NCBI GenBank assembly: GCA_910579935.1 | Contig: CAJTVQ010000017.1 | Location: forward strand, 1-64,000 | Reading direction: 5' to 3' | Length of the DNA stretch: 64,000 nucleotides | Origin: an uncultured Lachnospiraceae bacterium | GTDB taxonomy: Bacteria; Bacillota; Clostridia; Lachnospirales; Lachnospiraceae | Part shown: piece by piece, positions 50,466-60,142 of the stretch | Layout of the letters: every line of letters starts with the position of its first letter | Numbering within the stretch: the first letter of the stretch is position 1 | Made by a program: the position numbers and the translations under genes | The notes under the pieces: model-generated | What the model was told of the DNA's origin: nothing | Databases searched by the model: none | The model's input: only the letters and a program-made list of their open reading frames with translations

Positions 50466-51080
50466 ATGAAGCTGTCGGAAAAAATTGTAGAATTAAGAAA
50501 AGCAAACGGAATGACGCAGGAAGAACTTGCAGCAATCTGTAATGTCAGCAGACAGTCCATATCGAAATGGGAAGCGGACATTGCATTACCGGAGACAGAT
50601 AAACTGCTGATACTGGGAGAAACCTTTCGGGTATCCATGGATATCTTATTAAAGGATGCGTTGACATTGAGTGAAGTGAAAGAAGTCCATGCCTGCGGTA
50701 ATAATGCAATTCAAAAAAAGAAACAGGAATTATACGAGGGGATATTGATCAAGGAAAGCATCGTGGATGATGGTATCATTGATTTTCTTAATATCCATAA
50801 AATTGAATTGTGGAATACCGGCGGAAAACCGAAATACTGGACGGCGCTGTTTTTTACAAGCGCCCGGGCAGATTTTCCGGAGCAGATTTCGAAGGTTATG
50901 CTGTCTGGTCCGGATGGCGGGAATTGGTTCGTTGATTTTAAAGCGGATAACGAGAAGTACATTGTGTTTAAGGACAGGATTTTAAAATATCAGATCGGAA
51001 ATCAGGCAGAAAAAGCATATGTATGTGAGGAATGCCGGAAAATGGGCATTTCAGATGAACAGATGAATTGGCCGGAATAG
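50466..51080 (+). CDS. XRE-family transcriptional regulator
   Basis: 204 residues. N-terminal HTH_3 domain: ELRKANGMTQEELAAICNVS followed by RQSISKWEADIALPE. The remaining 140 residues (from about 60) form a mixed alpha/beta domain with no recognised family; it contains two Cys near the end (CEECRKMG). AGGAGG precedes the ATG. It is likely co-transcribed with the peptidase gene eight bases downstream. Confidence 0.85.
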   Translation: MKLSEKIVELRKANGMTQEELAAICNVSRQSISKWEADIALPETDKLLILGETFRVSMDILLKDALTLSEVKEVHACGNNAIQKKKQELYEGILIKESIVDDGIIDFLNIHKIELWNTGGKPKYWTALFFTSARADFPEQISKVMLSGPDGGNWFVDFKADNEKYIVFKDRILKYQIGNQAEKAYVCEECRKMGISDEQMNWPE

Positions 51081-51088
51081 GAGAGGGT

Positions 51089-51649
51089 ATGAGAGTATTA
51101 TTAACATCAGCTGGTTTGGAAACGGAAGAAATTAAAGAGTATTTTATGGATATGGCGGGTAAGGATATGTCTCTCGTAAAGGCATTATTTATTCCCACAG
51201 CGGCAATGAACGCGGGCGCAATAGAAGTGTTGCCCAAATGCATGCATGATCTGTTAAAATGCGGTATCCCGGATAAAGGAATCACGGTATATGATCTGCA
51301 TGAAGGAATGGAACTTGAGGAGCTGCAGCAATATGACGTGGTATATCTGTGTGGTGGAGATACCTATTATTTGCTGGAAAGAATTAATGACACAAAATTT
51401 AATGAATCTTTGATGGAATATATCAATGGCAATGGCCTGGTAATAGGGGTAAGCGCCGGAAGTCTCATTTTTTCCAACAATATATGTCATAATCTGGGCC
51501 TGATCGATACGAAATTAGACGTCCACTGTACAACAGGGGAAAAGAGAGGCAGACTGGCGTACCCGTTAAAAGATAATGTGAGGCTTACAAATACCTGTGC
51601 ACTTGTCATACGGGATTTTCCGGATGGGGTGGAAATAATCGGCGAATAA
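51089..51649 (+). CDS. Peptidase E-like (S51 family) protein
   Basis: 186 residues from the ATG at 51089. The nucleophile elbow VIGVSAGSLIF matches the Gly-x-Ser-Ala-Gly motif of S51 dipeptidase E, and LCGGDTYYLLE is the other conserved block. S51 enzymes cleave Asp-X dipeptides, but many small homologues next to regulators have unknown substrates. The family is usually 200-230 residues, so this protein is short at the C-terminus. Confidence 0.83.
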   Translation: MRVLLTSAGLETEEIKEYFMDMAGKDMSLVKALFIPTAAMNAGAIEVLPKCMHDLLKCGIPDKGITVYDLHEGMELEELQQYDVVYLCGGDTYYLLERINDTKFNESLMEYINGNGLVIGVSAGSLIFSNNICHNLGLIDTKLDVHCTTGEKRGRLAYPLKDNVRLTNTCALVIRDFPDGVEIIGE

Positions 51650-51867
51650 TATGAAGAGGCCGGGGGCGTTCCGCCGGAATAAGTGTATGGAAAACGGGGA
51701 ACAACCACACCCCGACAGGGGCGTCCTCCTTCACTACGAAATACCCCGACAGAACTGTTACGGCATCCGTTCTGTATTTCCATGGGCATGGCAGAAAATC
51801 GTGGAAATTCCGCAGGCTTTGTGATATTATCTTATTATATGTATTTCAGACATATGGAAGGAAAGAT

Positions 51868-54800
51868 TTGGAAACACAAACAACGGAGAGGAGACTCGCA
51901 CCTGTGGGAAGCAGGGAGCCCGGAGGGAATGGTTCCCGGCGGAAACGGAACCGGAAAATGGAAATGAAAAAGGAACAGGAACAGCAGACAAACGAGATGA
52001 AGGATGAACAGAAAAGACAGACATATACATCCGTCCTTTGGGGAGGGATGATTATTGCGTGGATACTCATACTTACTACCGTATGGGTATCCAATGGCAT
52101 GAGGACAGGGACCGGCCGGGTGGTGAAGAAGGTCAGTGAGTTTTATCTGGAGGAGCTGGCGGGGCGGAGGGCGCAGGTCGTTTCCGAGGAACTTAATAAT
52201 TATTTTGAATACATGGAAAATGCGTTGGATATCCTGGAGACTTCCCATATGGAATCGCAGGAGGCGCTGTGCGATTTTCTGGGGAAGGTGAAAAAATTAT
52301 ACGGGGCGGATAATTTTGCCCTGGTGGATGAAAACGGGATTGTTTACACGGGGAACAGCGCCGGGTTGGAGCTTGGCGGGTTCGGCTTTCTTTTTGAAGA
52401 AGTGACGGAACCCGTCATCCGCGTTTCACATCTTTATAGTGAAAAGAAGCAGGTGGTGCTTGCGGTTCCCGTGGAGGAACTCTATTTTCAGGGAGCGCGG
52501 ATCAGGGTTTGCCTGATTCAGCTGGATATTGACGGGATGTTAAGTTCCCTGACACTGCAGACCAACCATAACGAAACATACTGCAACCTGTATTACCAGA
52601 ACGGCGAGAGCCTGACCAATGATACGTTCGGACACCTGAGCGGGGGGAGCAATATCCTGAAGGGGTTGGAAGAGGCGGATTTTGAAGACGGGTATACACT
52701 GGAACAGTTGAAGGGCGATTTTACGGATGGAAGGAAAGGGCAGGTTTCCTTTCAATATCAGGGTTCCAAGGAGGAACTCTGTTATATTCCGGTGGAAGGG
52801 ACCGACTGGATGATGACGATTCTGATTCAGGACAGCGTCATCAGCGGACAGATCAGCGCCATCAACTCGGCCATGATGGGCAGGGGCATGACCCAGATTG
52901 TCATTACGGTAATCGCCATGATTGTGGTATGCTTCATACTGTTCCGCCAGTCCAAAAAAAATGCCGAAATTCTTTTGGCACAGGAAAAAGCGGACGGGGA
53001 CCGGATCCGGGCTGCTTATGAGCAGATTGAGCGGGAACAGGCGGCAATGGAAAACATCCAGGCGGCGCTTGGTTCCGGCCCGTGGAGCATGGAATTTGAC
53101 CAGAATGCCAGAATGGTTTCCTGCACGTGGAGCGAAACGTTTCGTAACATGGTGGGATACCATGGAGCGGAGGAGTTTCCGGACCGGCTGGAATCGTGGG
53201 CGGATCTTTTACATATGGAAGATAAGGAAAGGGTGATAAAGGAATATTGGGATACCGTAAAGGACTATACGGGAGAGAAGACTTATGACGTGGAATACCG
53301 GATCTGTACCAGACATGCGGGGTGGAGGTGGTTTCATGCCGCAGGCAGACTGTCCCGCAGGGAGGATGGTTCACCGGTTACTTTTGTCGGGCTGTTCGTT
53401 GACATTGAGGAGGAAAAGCGGCTGGCCGGGCAGCTGGAACAGCAGAAAGTGGATCTTCAGGACGCACTGGCGGCGGCTCAACATGCCAACAGGGCGAAAA
53501 CCACTTTCTTAAACAATATGTCCCATGATATCCGTACACCGATGAATGCGATCATCGGCTTCACATCTCTTGCGGCAGCCCATATTGACAATACGGAGCA
53601 GGTGCAGGATTATCTGGCAAAGATTACCACGTCCAGCAACCATTTGCTCAGTCTGATCAACGATGTGCTGGACATGAGCCGCATTGAGAGCGGAAAGGTA
53701 AAGATTGAGGAAAAGGAGACCTCCCTTCCGGAAATCATGCATGATCTGAAGACCATCGTGCAGGCGGATATCGCTTCGAAGCAGTTGGAATTTTACATTG
53801 ATACGGTGGACGTGGTCAACGAACATGTGATGTGCGATAAGCTCAGGCTGAATCAGATATTGCTGAACCTGCTGAGCAATGCCATGAAATTCACGATGCC
53901 CGGCGGTATTGTCAGCGTCCGCATTCTGCAGAAAGAGAATCCTGACGAAGGCTGTGCGTCCTATGAATTCCAGGTAAAGGATACCGGAATGGGGATGAGC
54001 AGGGAGTTTTTGCAGCATGTGTTTGAACCCTTTGAGCGCGAGCGGACGAGTACGGTCAGCGGTATTCAGGGAACCGGACTGGGAATGGCCATCACGAAAA
54101 ATATCGTGGACATGATGGGAGGTACGATCTCGGTTGAAAGTGAGGAAGGGAAAGGAACCATATTTACCGTGGCATTGCGGTTCAGAACCTGTACCGGACC
54201 GGAGCGGCAGGAAGTGATCGCGGAATTAAAGGGGCTGCGTTCGCTGGTGGTGGATGACGATTTTAACACCTGCTCCAGTGTGACGAAGATGCTTTCTGCT
54301 ATCGGAATGCGTCCCGATTGGACTACTTCCGGCAAGGAAGCGGTGCTGCGTACCCAGCTTGCGGTGGAGCAGAATGACGAGTATGCGGCATATATCATAG
54401 ACTGGCTGATGCCGGATATGAACGGAGTTGAGGTGGTGAGGAGAATCCGCGGGATCATCGGGGAGAATAAGCCGATCATCATACTGACTGCATACGACTG
54501 GGCGGACATCGAGCAGGAGGCAAGGGAGGCGGGAGTAACGGCATTCTGTTCCAAACCCATCTTCCTTTCGGAACTCAGGGAAATTCTGGAATCGCCGTTT
54601 AACTCTCAGGAGACGGAAGAGGCGGGAACGGAGGGCGCGGTATCCTTCGAGGGAAAGACTCTGCTTTTGGTGGAGGATAATGAGCTGAACCAGGAGATTG
54701 CCATGGAAATCCTCGGTTCGGCGGGTTTTGTCATTGACGTGGCGGATGACGGCACCGTTGCGGTGGAAAAGATGCGGGAGGCGGCACCTGGACGGTACGA

Positions 54801-55059
54801 TATCATTCTGATGGATATTCAGATGCCGATCATGAACGGATACGAGGCAACAAGACAGATTCGGGCGCTTGAAAATCCGGATGCCGCCGACATTCCCATT
54901 ATCGCCATGACGGCAAATGCTTTTGACGAGGACCGGAAGGCAGCGCTGGAGGCGGGTATGAACGGGCATGTGGCGAAACCCATTGATGTGCCGAAGCTGC
55001 TGGCGCTTTTGGAGGATATCCTGAAAAAAAATATTGACACCAATGCGGCGCAGTGCTAA
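51868..55059 (+). CDS. Hybrid sensor histidine kinase with two receiver domains
   Basis: 1063 residues from a TTG at 51868 with GGAAGGAAAG close by; an ATG at 51958 (1033 residues) is a real alternative. Order: membrane segment about 54-75, extracellular dCache-like sensor, membrane segment about 340-360, PAS with PAC about 390-520, HisKA with MSHDIRTPMNAI (about 550), HATPase (LLNLLSNAMKFT), REC1 about 790-910 (Asp in IIDWLMPDMNG) and REC2 about 930-1055 (Asp in LMDIQMPIMNG). No DNA-binding or Hpt domain is present and no response regulator gene adjoins it, so the output partner is elsewhere. The 3' end overlaps the trp promoter. Confidence 0.92.
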   Translation: METQTTERRLAPVGSREPGGNGSRRKRNRKMEMKKEQEQQTNEMKDEQKRQTYTSVLWGGMIIAWILILTTVWVSNGMRTGTGRVVKKVSEFYLEELAGRRAQVVSEELNNYFEYMENALDILETSHMESQEALCDFLGKVKKLYGADNFALVDENGIVYTGNSAGLELGGFGFLFEEVTEPVIRVSHLYSEKKQVVLAVPVEELYFQGARIRVCLIQLDIDGMLSSLTLQTNHNETYCNLYYQNGESLTNDTFGHLSGGSNILKGLEEADFEDGYTLEQLKGDFTDGRKGQVSFQYQGSKEELCYIPVEGTDWMMTILIQDSVISGQISAINSAMMGRGMTQIVITVIAMIVVCFILFRQSKKNAEILLAQEKADGDRIRAAYEQIEREQAAMENIQAALGSGPWSMEFDQNARMVSCTWSETFRNMVGYHGAEEFPDRLESWADLLHMEDKERVIKEYWDTVKDYTGEKTYDVEYRICTRHAGWRWFHAAGRLSRREDGSPVTFVGLFVDIEEEKRLAGQLEQQKVDLQDALAAAQHANRAKTTFLNNMSHDIRTPMNAIIGFTSLAAAHIDNTEQVQDYLAKITTSSNHLLSLINDVLDMSRIESGKVKIEEKETSLPEIMHDLKTIVQADIASKQLEFYIDTVDVVNEHVMCDKLRLNQILLNLLSNAMKFTMPGGIVSVRILQKENPDEGCASYEFQVKDTGMGMSREFLQHVFEPFERERTSTVSGIQGTGLGMAITKNIVDMMGGTISVESEEGKGTIFTVALRFRTCTGPERQEVIAELKGLRSLVVDDDFNTCSSVTKMLSAIGMRPDWTTSGKEAVLRTQLAVEQNDEYAAYIIDWLMPDMNGVEVVRRIRGIIGENKPIIILTAYDWADIEQEAREAGVTAFCSKPIFLSELREILESPFNSQETEEAGTEGAVSFEGKTLLLVEDNELNQEIAMEILGSAGFVIDVADDGTVAVEKMREAAPGRYDIILMDIQMPIMNGYEATRQIRALENPDAADIPIIAMTANAFDEDRKAALEAGMNGHVAKPIDVPKLLALLEDILKKNIDTNAAQC

Positions 55060-55062
55060 TAT
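55034..55062 (+). promoter_or_regulatory. Promoter of the trp operon
   Basis: TTGACA (55034-55039), 17 bases, TAATAT (55057-55062). The -35 box and spacer are inside the kinase coding sequence, which stops at 55059. Confidence 0.65.
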
Positions 55063-55109
55063 AATAACCAGCAAAAGGAAAAATCAAATATATGGTAGAA
55101 AAACCGTTG

Positions 55110-55405
55110 AAGTGGAGATAACGGCAGATGTTGCACTCACAGAGAGCCGGGAGGGCTGAGAACCGGCAGAACGCAGTTTGTCAAATGGACCACGGAGGGC
55201 GCAGTCAAAGGCATTACTGCCGAGTATTCTGCGACGTAGGGCATACGTCAGTTGCCGGGAATATGATGGTATTCCGGAGAGAGCGGGAGAAGAGTCCAGA
55301 AAATTATTTTGGAGAATTTCCCGAAACAAGGTGGCACCGCGGAGAGATGATATCCGTCCTTGACAAAGTACAGAGATGTACGGTTGTCAGGGACGTTTTT
55401 TTATG
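55110..55405 (+). promoter_or_regulatory. T-box leader, probable tryptophan specifier (UGG)
   Basis: Stem I begins at AGAGAGCCGG with its apical GCCGG/CCGGC pair; the specifier loop context AAATGGACCACGG places TGG at 55184-55186, directly before ACC as is usual. The T-box sequence AAGGTGGCACCGCGG is at 55328-55342. A terminator follows (CGTCCTTGACAA / TTGTCAGGGACG, then T7) at 55355-55403. Uncharged tRNA-Trp would pair with the T-box and allow read-through into trpE. Confidence 0.88.
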
Positions 55406-55456
55406 ATATTGCCCCTGCATTTTCAGGAACATTTTTTGTATAAGGAGGAAAAACAG

Positions 55457-56926
55457 ATGTACACACCGACTTTGGAACAAGTCAGAGCATATGCGGACAG
55501 TTACCGGACGGTTCCGGTCAGCCGTGTCATTTATTCGGATATCCGTACTCCCATAGAGGTCATGCGGATCTTGAAATCGGTGAGCGGACATTGCTATATG
55601 CTGGAGAGTATGGAGGATACGAAACAGTGGGGACGGTATACGTTTCTTGGGTATGACCCGAAGCTGGAAATCACCTGCACCGGCGGGGAAGTGCATATCA
55701 GCGCGGGAACGGAACTGGCAGTAAAGGATACGAACCCTGCGGACTATATCCGTCAGGTGATAGAGGAAAATAAGAGCCCGCGCATTGAGGCACTGCCGAC
55801 ATTTACCGGCGGGCTGGTGGGATATTTTTCTTATGATTATATCAAGTACGGAGAGCCGGGGTTAACGCTGGATGCGCAGGACGAAGAAAACTTCAAAGAT
55901 GTGGATCTGATGTTGTTTGATAAGGTAATTGCCTTTGACAACCTGAAACAGAAAATGTATCTTATCGTCAATATGAAGCTGGATGCCATAGAGGAAAATT
56001 ATAAAAGGGCGGTGCGGGAGCTGGATGATATGGTGCAGCTGGTGACAAAGGGAACGCCGGCGGATATCCCGTCCCTTTCCATTGAATCGGAATTCCGTCC
56101 CCTGTTTGGGGAAAAGGAATACTGCCGGATGGTGGAAAAAGCAAAGCATTACATCCGTGAAGGGGACATTTTTCAGGTGGTGCTGTCCAACCGTCTGGAG
56201 GCGGAGGTGAAAGGAAGCCTGTTCGATACCTACCGTGTACTGCGGACGACAAATCCTTCTCCTTATATGTTCTATTTCAGCAGCGACGATATCGAAATCG
56301 CAGGCGCTTCGCCGGAGACACTGGTGAAGCTGGATGACGGCAGACTTTATACGTTTCCGCTGGCAGGCACCAGACCGCGGGGGAAGACGCGGGAGGAAGA
56401 TGAGGCGCTGGAAAAGGAACTGCTGGCCGATCCGAAGGAGCGGTCGGAGCATAACATGTTAGTGGATCTGGGAAGGAATGATATCGGAAAAATCAGCCGG
56501 TTCGGGACAGTGAAAGTAGAGAAATATATGTCCATTGAGCGGTTTTCCCATGTGATGCACATTGGTTCCACGGTGAGCGGGCAGATAAGGGAAGACAAAG
56601 GGGCGCTGGATGCCGTAGGAGCAGTGCTTCCGGCAGGAACCCTTTCCGGTGCGCCCAAAATACGGGCATGTGAGATCATCAACGAGCTGGAAAATAACAA
56701 ACGGGGCATTTACGGCGGAGCCATTGGTTACATTGACTTTACCGGAAATATGGATACCTGTATTGCCATCCGTATTGCATTTAAGAAAAACGGCAAAGTG
56801 TTTATCCGTTCCGGGGCGGGAATCGTAGCGGACAGCGTACCGGAAAAAGAATATCAGGAGTGCATCAACAAGGCAAAGGCGGTTATGGATGCGCTGCAGA
56901 CTGCGGAAGGGGGTATCGGAGGATGA
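55457..56926 (+). CDS. trpE: Anthranilate synthase component I
   Basis: 489 residues from the ATG at 55457 (TAAGGAGG upstream). The N-terminal feedback domain and the chorismate-binding domain are both present (KHYIREGDIFQVVLSNR; ETLVKLDDGRLYTFPLAGTR; SGAPKIRACEIINELE). It makes anthranilate from chorismate with ammonia from TrpG, which follows with a four-base overlap (ATGA). First gene after the T-box. Confidence 0.95.
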   Translation: MYTPTLEQVRAYADSYRTVPVSRVIYSDIRTPIEVMRILKSVSGHCYMLESMEDTKQWGRYTFLGYDPKLEITCTGGEVHISAGTELAVKDTNPADYIRQVIEENKSPRIEALPTFTGGLVGYFSYDYIKYGEPGLTLDAQDEENFKDVDLMLFDKVIAFDNLKQKMYLIVNMKLDAIEENYKRAVRELDDMVQLVTKGTPADIPSLSIESEFRPLFGEKEYCRMVEKAKHYIREGDIFQVVLSNRLEAEVKGSLFDTYRVLRTTNPSPYMFYFSSDDIEIAGASPETLVKLDDGRLYTFPLAGTRPRGKTREEDEALEKELLADPKERSEHNMLVDLGRNDIGKISRFGTVKVEKYMSIERFSHVMHIGSTVSGQIREDKGALDAVGAVLPAGTLSGAPKIRACEIINELENNKRGIYGGAIGYIDFTGNMDTCIAIRIAFKKNGKVFIRSGAGIVADSVPEKEYQECINKAKAVMDALQTAEGGIGG

Positions 56927-57489
56927 TCTTGCTGATTGATAATTATGACAGCTTTTCCTACAATCTTTATCAGTTAATAGGAGCCGTTGAACCGGAGATT
57001 AAGGTGATTCGCAACGATGAGATGACACCGGAACAGATTAGGGAACTGGAAGTGAGTCACATCGTCCTTTCCCCGGGGCCGGGACGTCCGGCGGACGCGG
57101 GTGTCTGTATCGAAGCAGTGAAACGGTTTGCGGGGAAAATCCCCATTTTAGGCGTATGCCTTGGGCACCAGGCCATATGCGAGGCGTATGGCGCGGAGGT
57201 TTCCTATGCCAAAGAGTTAATGCACGGAAAACAGTCGGAGATTGTCGTGGACAATGGATGTAAGATATTCCGCGGCCTGCCGGAAAAGATAAGGGCGGCA
57301 AGGTATCATTCGCTGGCGGCAAAAGCGGAGACGATGCCGGAGGAACTTTTGGTTACGGCAAAAACAGAGGACGGGGAAATCATGGCGGTACAACACAGAC
57401 AGTATGAAATATACGGCGTACAGTTTCATCCGGAGTCCATACTGACACCGGACGGGGAAGTGATGCTGAGGAACTTTTTGGGAAAATAA
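56923..57489 (+). CDS. trpG: Anthranilate synthase glutaminase component
   Basis: 188 residues from the ATG at 56923 that overlaps the trpE stop. Class I glutamine amidotransferase with nucleophile Cys in ILGVCLGHQAICE and the His-Glu pair in GVQFHPESI. It supplies ammonia to TrpE and could also serve p-aminobenzoate synthesis. Confidence 0.95.
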   Translation: MILLIDNYDSFSYNLYQLIGAVEPEIKVIRNDEMTPEQIRELEVSHIVLSPGPGRPADAGVCIEAVKRFAGKIPILGVCLGHQAICEAYGAEVSYAKELMHGKQSEIVVDNGCKIFRGLPEKIRAARYHSLAAKAETMPEELLVTAKTEDGEIMAVQHRQYEIYGVQFHPESILTPDGEVMLRNFLGK

Positions 57490-57500
57490 GGCAAAACTGG

Positions 57501-57560
57501 AAAACAGCAGAGGCCCGAAAAGGTACTGGAAGGGACACTGCGGAACTGGAATAGGAGGAA
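57501..57560 (+). repeat. Short relative of the 25175 repeat, carrying the trpD ribosome site
   Basis: It begins AAAACAGCAGAGGCCCG and ends GCGGAACTGGAATAGGAGGA directly before trpD, matching both ends of the 105-bp unit upstream of the shell gene at 25400, with a shorter middle. Confidence 0.65.
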
Positions 57561-57564
57561 AATA

Positions 57565-58572
57565 ATGATCAAGGAAGCCATTCAAAAAGTAGTAACGGGA
57601 CAGAACCTGACCTTTGATGAGGCAGAACAGGTGATGGATGAAATTATGGGCGGGGAAGCGTCGCAGATTCAGATGTCGGCATATCTTACCGCATTGTCAT
57701 TAAAAGGAGAAACGATTGACGAAATAACGGCATCGGCGTCAGGAATGCGCAGGCACTGCATCCGCCTGCTGCATGATATGGATGTACTGGAAATCGTCGG
57801 GACGGGCGGTGACAAGTCAAATTCCTTTAACATTTCCACTACATCGGCGTTGGTCGTTTCGGCGGCAGGGGTTCCGGTGGCAAAACACGGCAACCGCGCG
57901 GCCAGCAGCAAGTGCGGAGCGGCGGATGTACTGGAGGCTTTGGGCGTGGATATTACCATACCGCCGGAGAAGAGCACGCAGTTATTGGAAAAAATCGGCA
58001 TCTGTTTTTTGTTTGCGCAGAATTATCACATCGCCATGAAGTATGTAGCCCCGGTGCGTAAGGAACTGGGCATCCGTACGGTATTCAATATTCTCGGCCC
58101 CCTTTCCAACCCGGCGGGAGCAAATATGCAGCTTTTGGGCGTGTATGAGGAAGAATTGGTGGAGCCGATGGCACATGTGCTTTCCCAGCTGGGCGTTAAA
58201 AATGCCATGGTGGTATACGGCACGGACGGACTGGATGAGATTTCCATGAGCGCTCCAACCAGTGTATGTGAAGTGCGGAACGGAAGTTTTAGGAAATATG
58301 TCATCGAGCCGGAGCAGTTCGGCATGAAAAAATGCAGGAAAGAGGAGCTGACAGGAGGAACGCCGGAAGAAAATGCAAAGATTACCCGTGCCATTTTAAG
58401 CGGGGAAAAGGGGCCGAAGACCGACGCTGTCATTCTAAATTCCGCGGCTGCGCTTTATGTGGCAGATCCGGACCTTACAATGGAAGAAGCAGTAAAAAAG
58501 GTGAAAGAGGTGATTGACAGCGGAAAGGCGTCAGAGCAGCTTGAAAATTTTATCCGGATGTCGAAGGAATAG
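57565..58572 (+). CDS. trpD: Anthranilate phosphoribosyltransferase
   Basis: 335 residues. PRPP-binding motif VGTGGDKSNSFNISTTSA, followed by KHGNRAASSKCGAADVLEAL. It joins anthranilate to PRPP. AGGAGG from the dispersed repeat precedes the ATG by eight bases. Confidence 0.95.
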   Translation: MIKEAIQKVVTGQNLTFDEAEQVMDEIMGGEASQIQMSAYLTALSLKGETIDEITASASGMRRHCIRLLHDMDVLEIVGTGGDKSNSFNISTTSALVVSAAGVPVAKHGNRAASSKCGAADVLEALGVDITIPPEKSTQLLEKIGICFLFAQNYHIAMKYVAPVRKELGIRTVFNILGPLSNPAGANMQLLGVYEEELVEPMAHVLSQLGVKNAMVVYGTDGLDEISMSAPTSVCEVRNGSFRKYVIEPEQFGMKKCRKEELTGGTPEENAKITRAILSGEKGPKTDAVILNSAAALYVADPDLTMEEAVKKVKEVIDSGKASEQLENFIRMSKE

Positions 58573-58645
58573 TCCGGTTATAAAAAAGACATGGAAGACA
58601 TTGGAAGATTTGGTTAAAACATGAGGAAAAATACGAGGAAAAAAC

Positions 58646-59443
58646 ATGAGTGGAACGATTTTGGATGAAATTGCAGAGCGGACGGCAGTACGTGTGGAAG
58701 AACTTAAAAAGAAAAGGAACCTGGCTTCTGTCCGGAGGGAAGCGGAAGGGCTGGGAAACCAGACCGGTTTTCCCTTCCGGGAAGCGCTTGCCGCACCGGA
58801 TATCTCCTTTATCTGTGAGGTGAAAAAGGCATCGCCCTCTAAGGGAGTGATCGCGGAAGATTTTCCTTACCTTACCATAGCAAAAGAATATGAGGAAGCG
58901 GGGGCGGCGGCCGTTTCCGTGCTGACGGAACCCTGTTATTTCCTTGGCAGCGACCGATATCTGCAGGAGATTGCAGGAGCGGTTTCCATTCCGCTGCTGC
59001 GGAAGGATTTTACCGTGGATGCATACCAGATATTTGAAGCGCGGCTCATCGGGGCATCGGCAGTCCTGCTGATCTGTGCCCTGCTGGAAAAGGAGCGGCT
59101 GAAGGAATATCTTGCCATTGCCCATAGTCTGGGACTGTCTGCACTGGTAGAAGTCCATACGGAGGAGGAGGCGGAAGCGGCGCTGCTAAGCGGAGCCGGA
59201 ATCGTCGGAGTGAACAACCGTAATTTAAAGACCTTTGAAGTAGATATCAACACCAGCGCCCGTCTGCGAAAGCTGATTCCGGATGAGATTCTATTCGTAT
59301 CGGAAAGCGGCATAAAAACGCCGGAGGATGTGGCAAGGATGCGGGAAAATCGGACGGATGCGGTTTTGATAGGGGAAACTTTTATGCGGAGTCCGGATAA
59401 AAAACGGCAGTTGGAAGTCCTGCGGACGGGATGCATAATATAA
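58646..59443 (+). CDS. trpC: Indole-3-glycerol phosphate synthase
   Basis: 265 residues. Beta/alpha barrel with FICEVKKASPSKGVI, LLRKDFTVDAYQI, VGVNNRNLKTFEVD and VSESGIKTPEDV, which carry the catalytic Lys and Glu residues. A 73-base gap separates it from trpD. Confidence 0.95.
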   Translation: MSGTILDEIAERTAVRVEELKKKRNLASVRREAEGLGNQTGFPFREALAAPDISFICEVKKASPSKGVIAEDFPYLTIAKEYEEAGAAAVSVLTEPCYFLGSDRYLQEIAGAVSIPLLRKDFTVDAYQIFEARLIGASAVLLICALLEKERLKEYLAIAHSLGLSALVEVHTEEEAEAALLSGAGIVGVNNRNLKTFEVDINTSARLRKLIPDEILFVSESGIKTPEDVARMRENRTDAVLIGETFMRSPDKKRQLEVLRTGCII

Positions 59444-59512
59444 GAGGGAAGGTTTCCGTGCAGATACCGCTTGTGCCGGAAGGTACAGGCGGAGTAAGAA
59501 GGGAGGGGTTTT

Positions 59513-60142
59513 ATGACGAGAATAAAAATCTGCGGACTGATGCGGGACTGTGACGCGGACTATGTCAACGAGGCGCATCCCGATTACGTCGGCTTTGTAT
59601 TTGCCCATACCAGAAGGGAAATAACCGCGGAGGATGCCCGCCGCTTCCGTGACAGGCTGGTGGCAGACATACAGGCAGTGGGTGTGTTTGTGGACGAAGA
59701 AAAGGAGAAAGCGGCATGGCTTCTGCAGGAGGGAATCATTCAGATCGCCCAGCTGCACGGGCAGGAGGATGCGGCATATGTGGAATGGCTGAAAGCCTGT
59801 ACCGGATGTGAGATCATCAAAGCGCTGCACCCGGAAAAAGGACTGGGAGCAGACCGTTATGAGGACTATGTCAAAGCGGGTGTGGATTATTTCCTGTTTG
59901 ACAGCAGTACGCCTGTATCCGTGGGCGGAACGGGAAAGACTTTTGACTGGAAACTGGTTCCGGAGGGAAATCTTCCTTTTTTCCTTGCAGGGGGGCTTCG
60001 CGCGGGAAATGTGGAAGAAGCAATCCGCACGGTCATGCCCTATGGGGTGGATATCAGCAGCGGCGTGGAAACGGATGGAAAAAAAGACAGGGATAAAATA
60101 TTGGAAATTGTAAAGAGGATAAGGAGAGCAGGAAATGTCTAA
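59513..60142 (+). CDS. trpF: Phosphoribosylanthranilate isomerase
   Basis: 209 residues. IKICGLMRDCDADYVN holds the catalytic Cys, DYVGFVFAHTRREI the phosphate loop, and the general acid Asp lies in YFLFDSSTP. GGCGGAGTAAGAAGGGAGG precedes the ATG. It overlaps trpB by eight bases. Confidence 0.94.
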   Translation: MTRIKICGLMRDCDADYVNEAHPDYVGFVFAHTRREITAEDARRFRDRLVADIQAVGVFVDEEKEKAAWLLQEGIIQIAQLHGQEDAAYVEWLKACTGCEIIKALHPEKGLGADRYEDYVKAGVDYFLFDSSTPVSVGGTGKTFDWKLVPEGNLPFFLAGGLRAGNVEEAIRTVMPYGVDISSGVETDGKKDRDKILEIVKRIRRAGNV

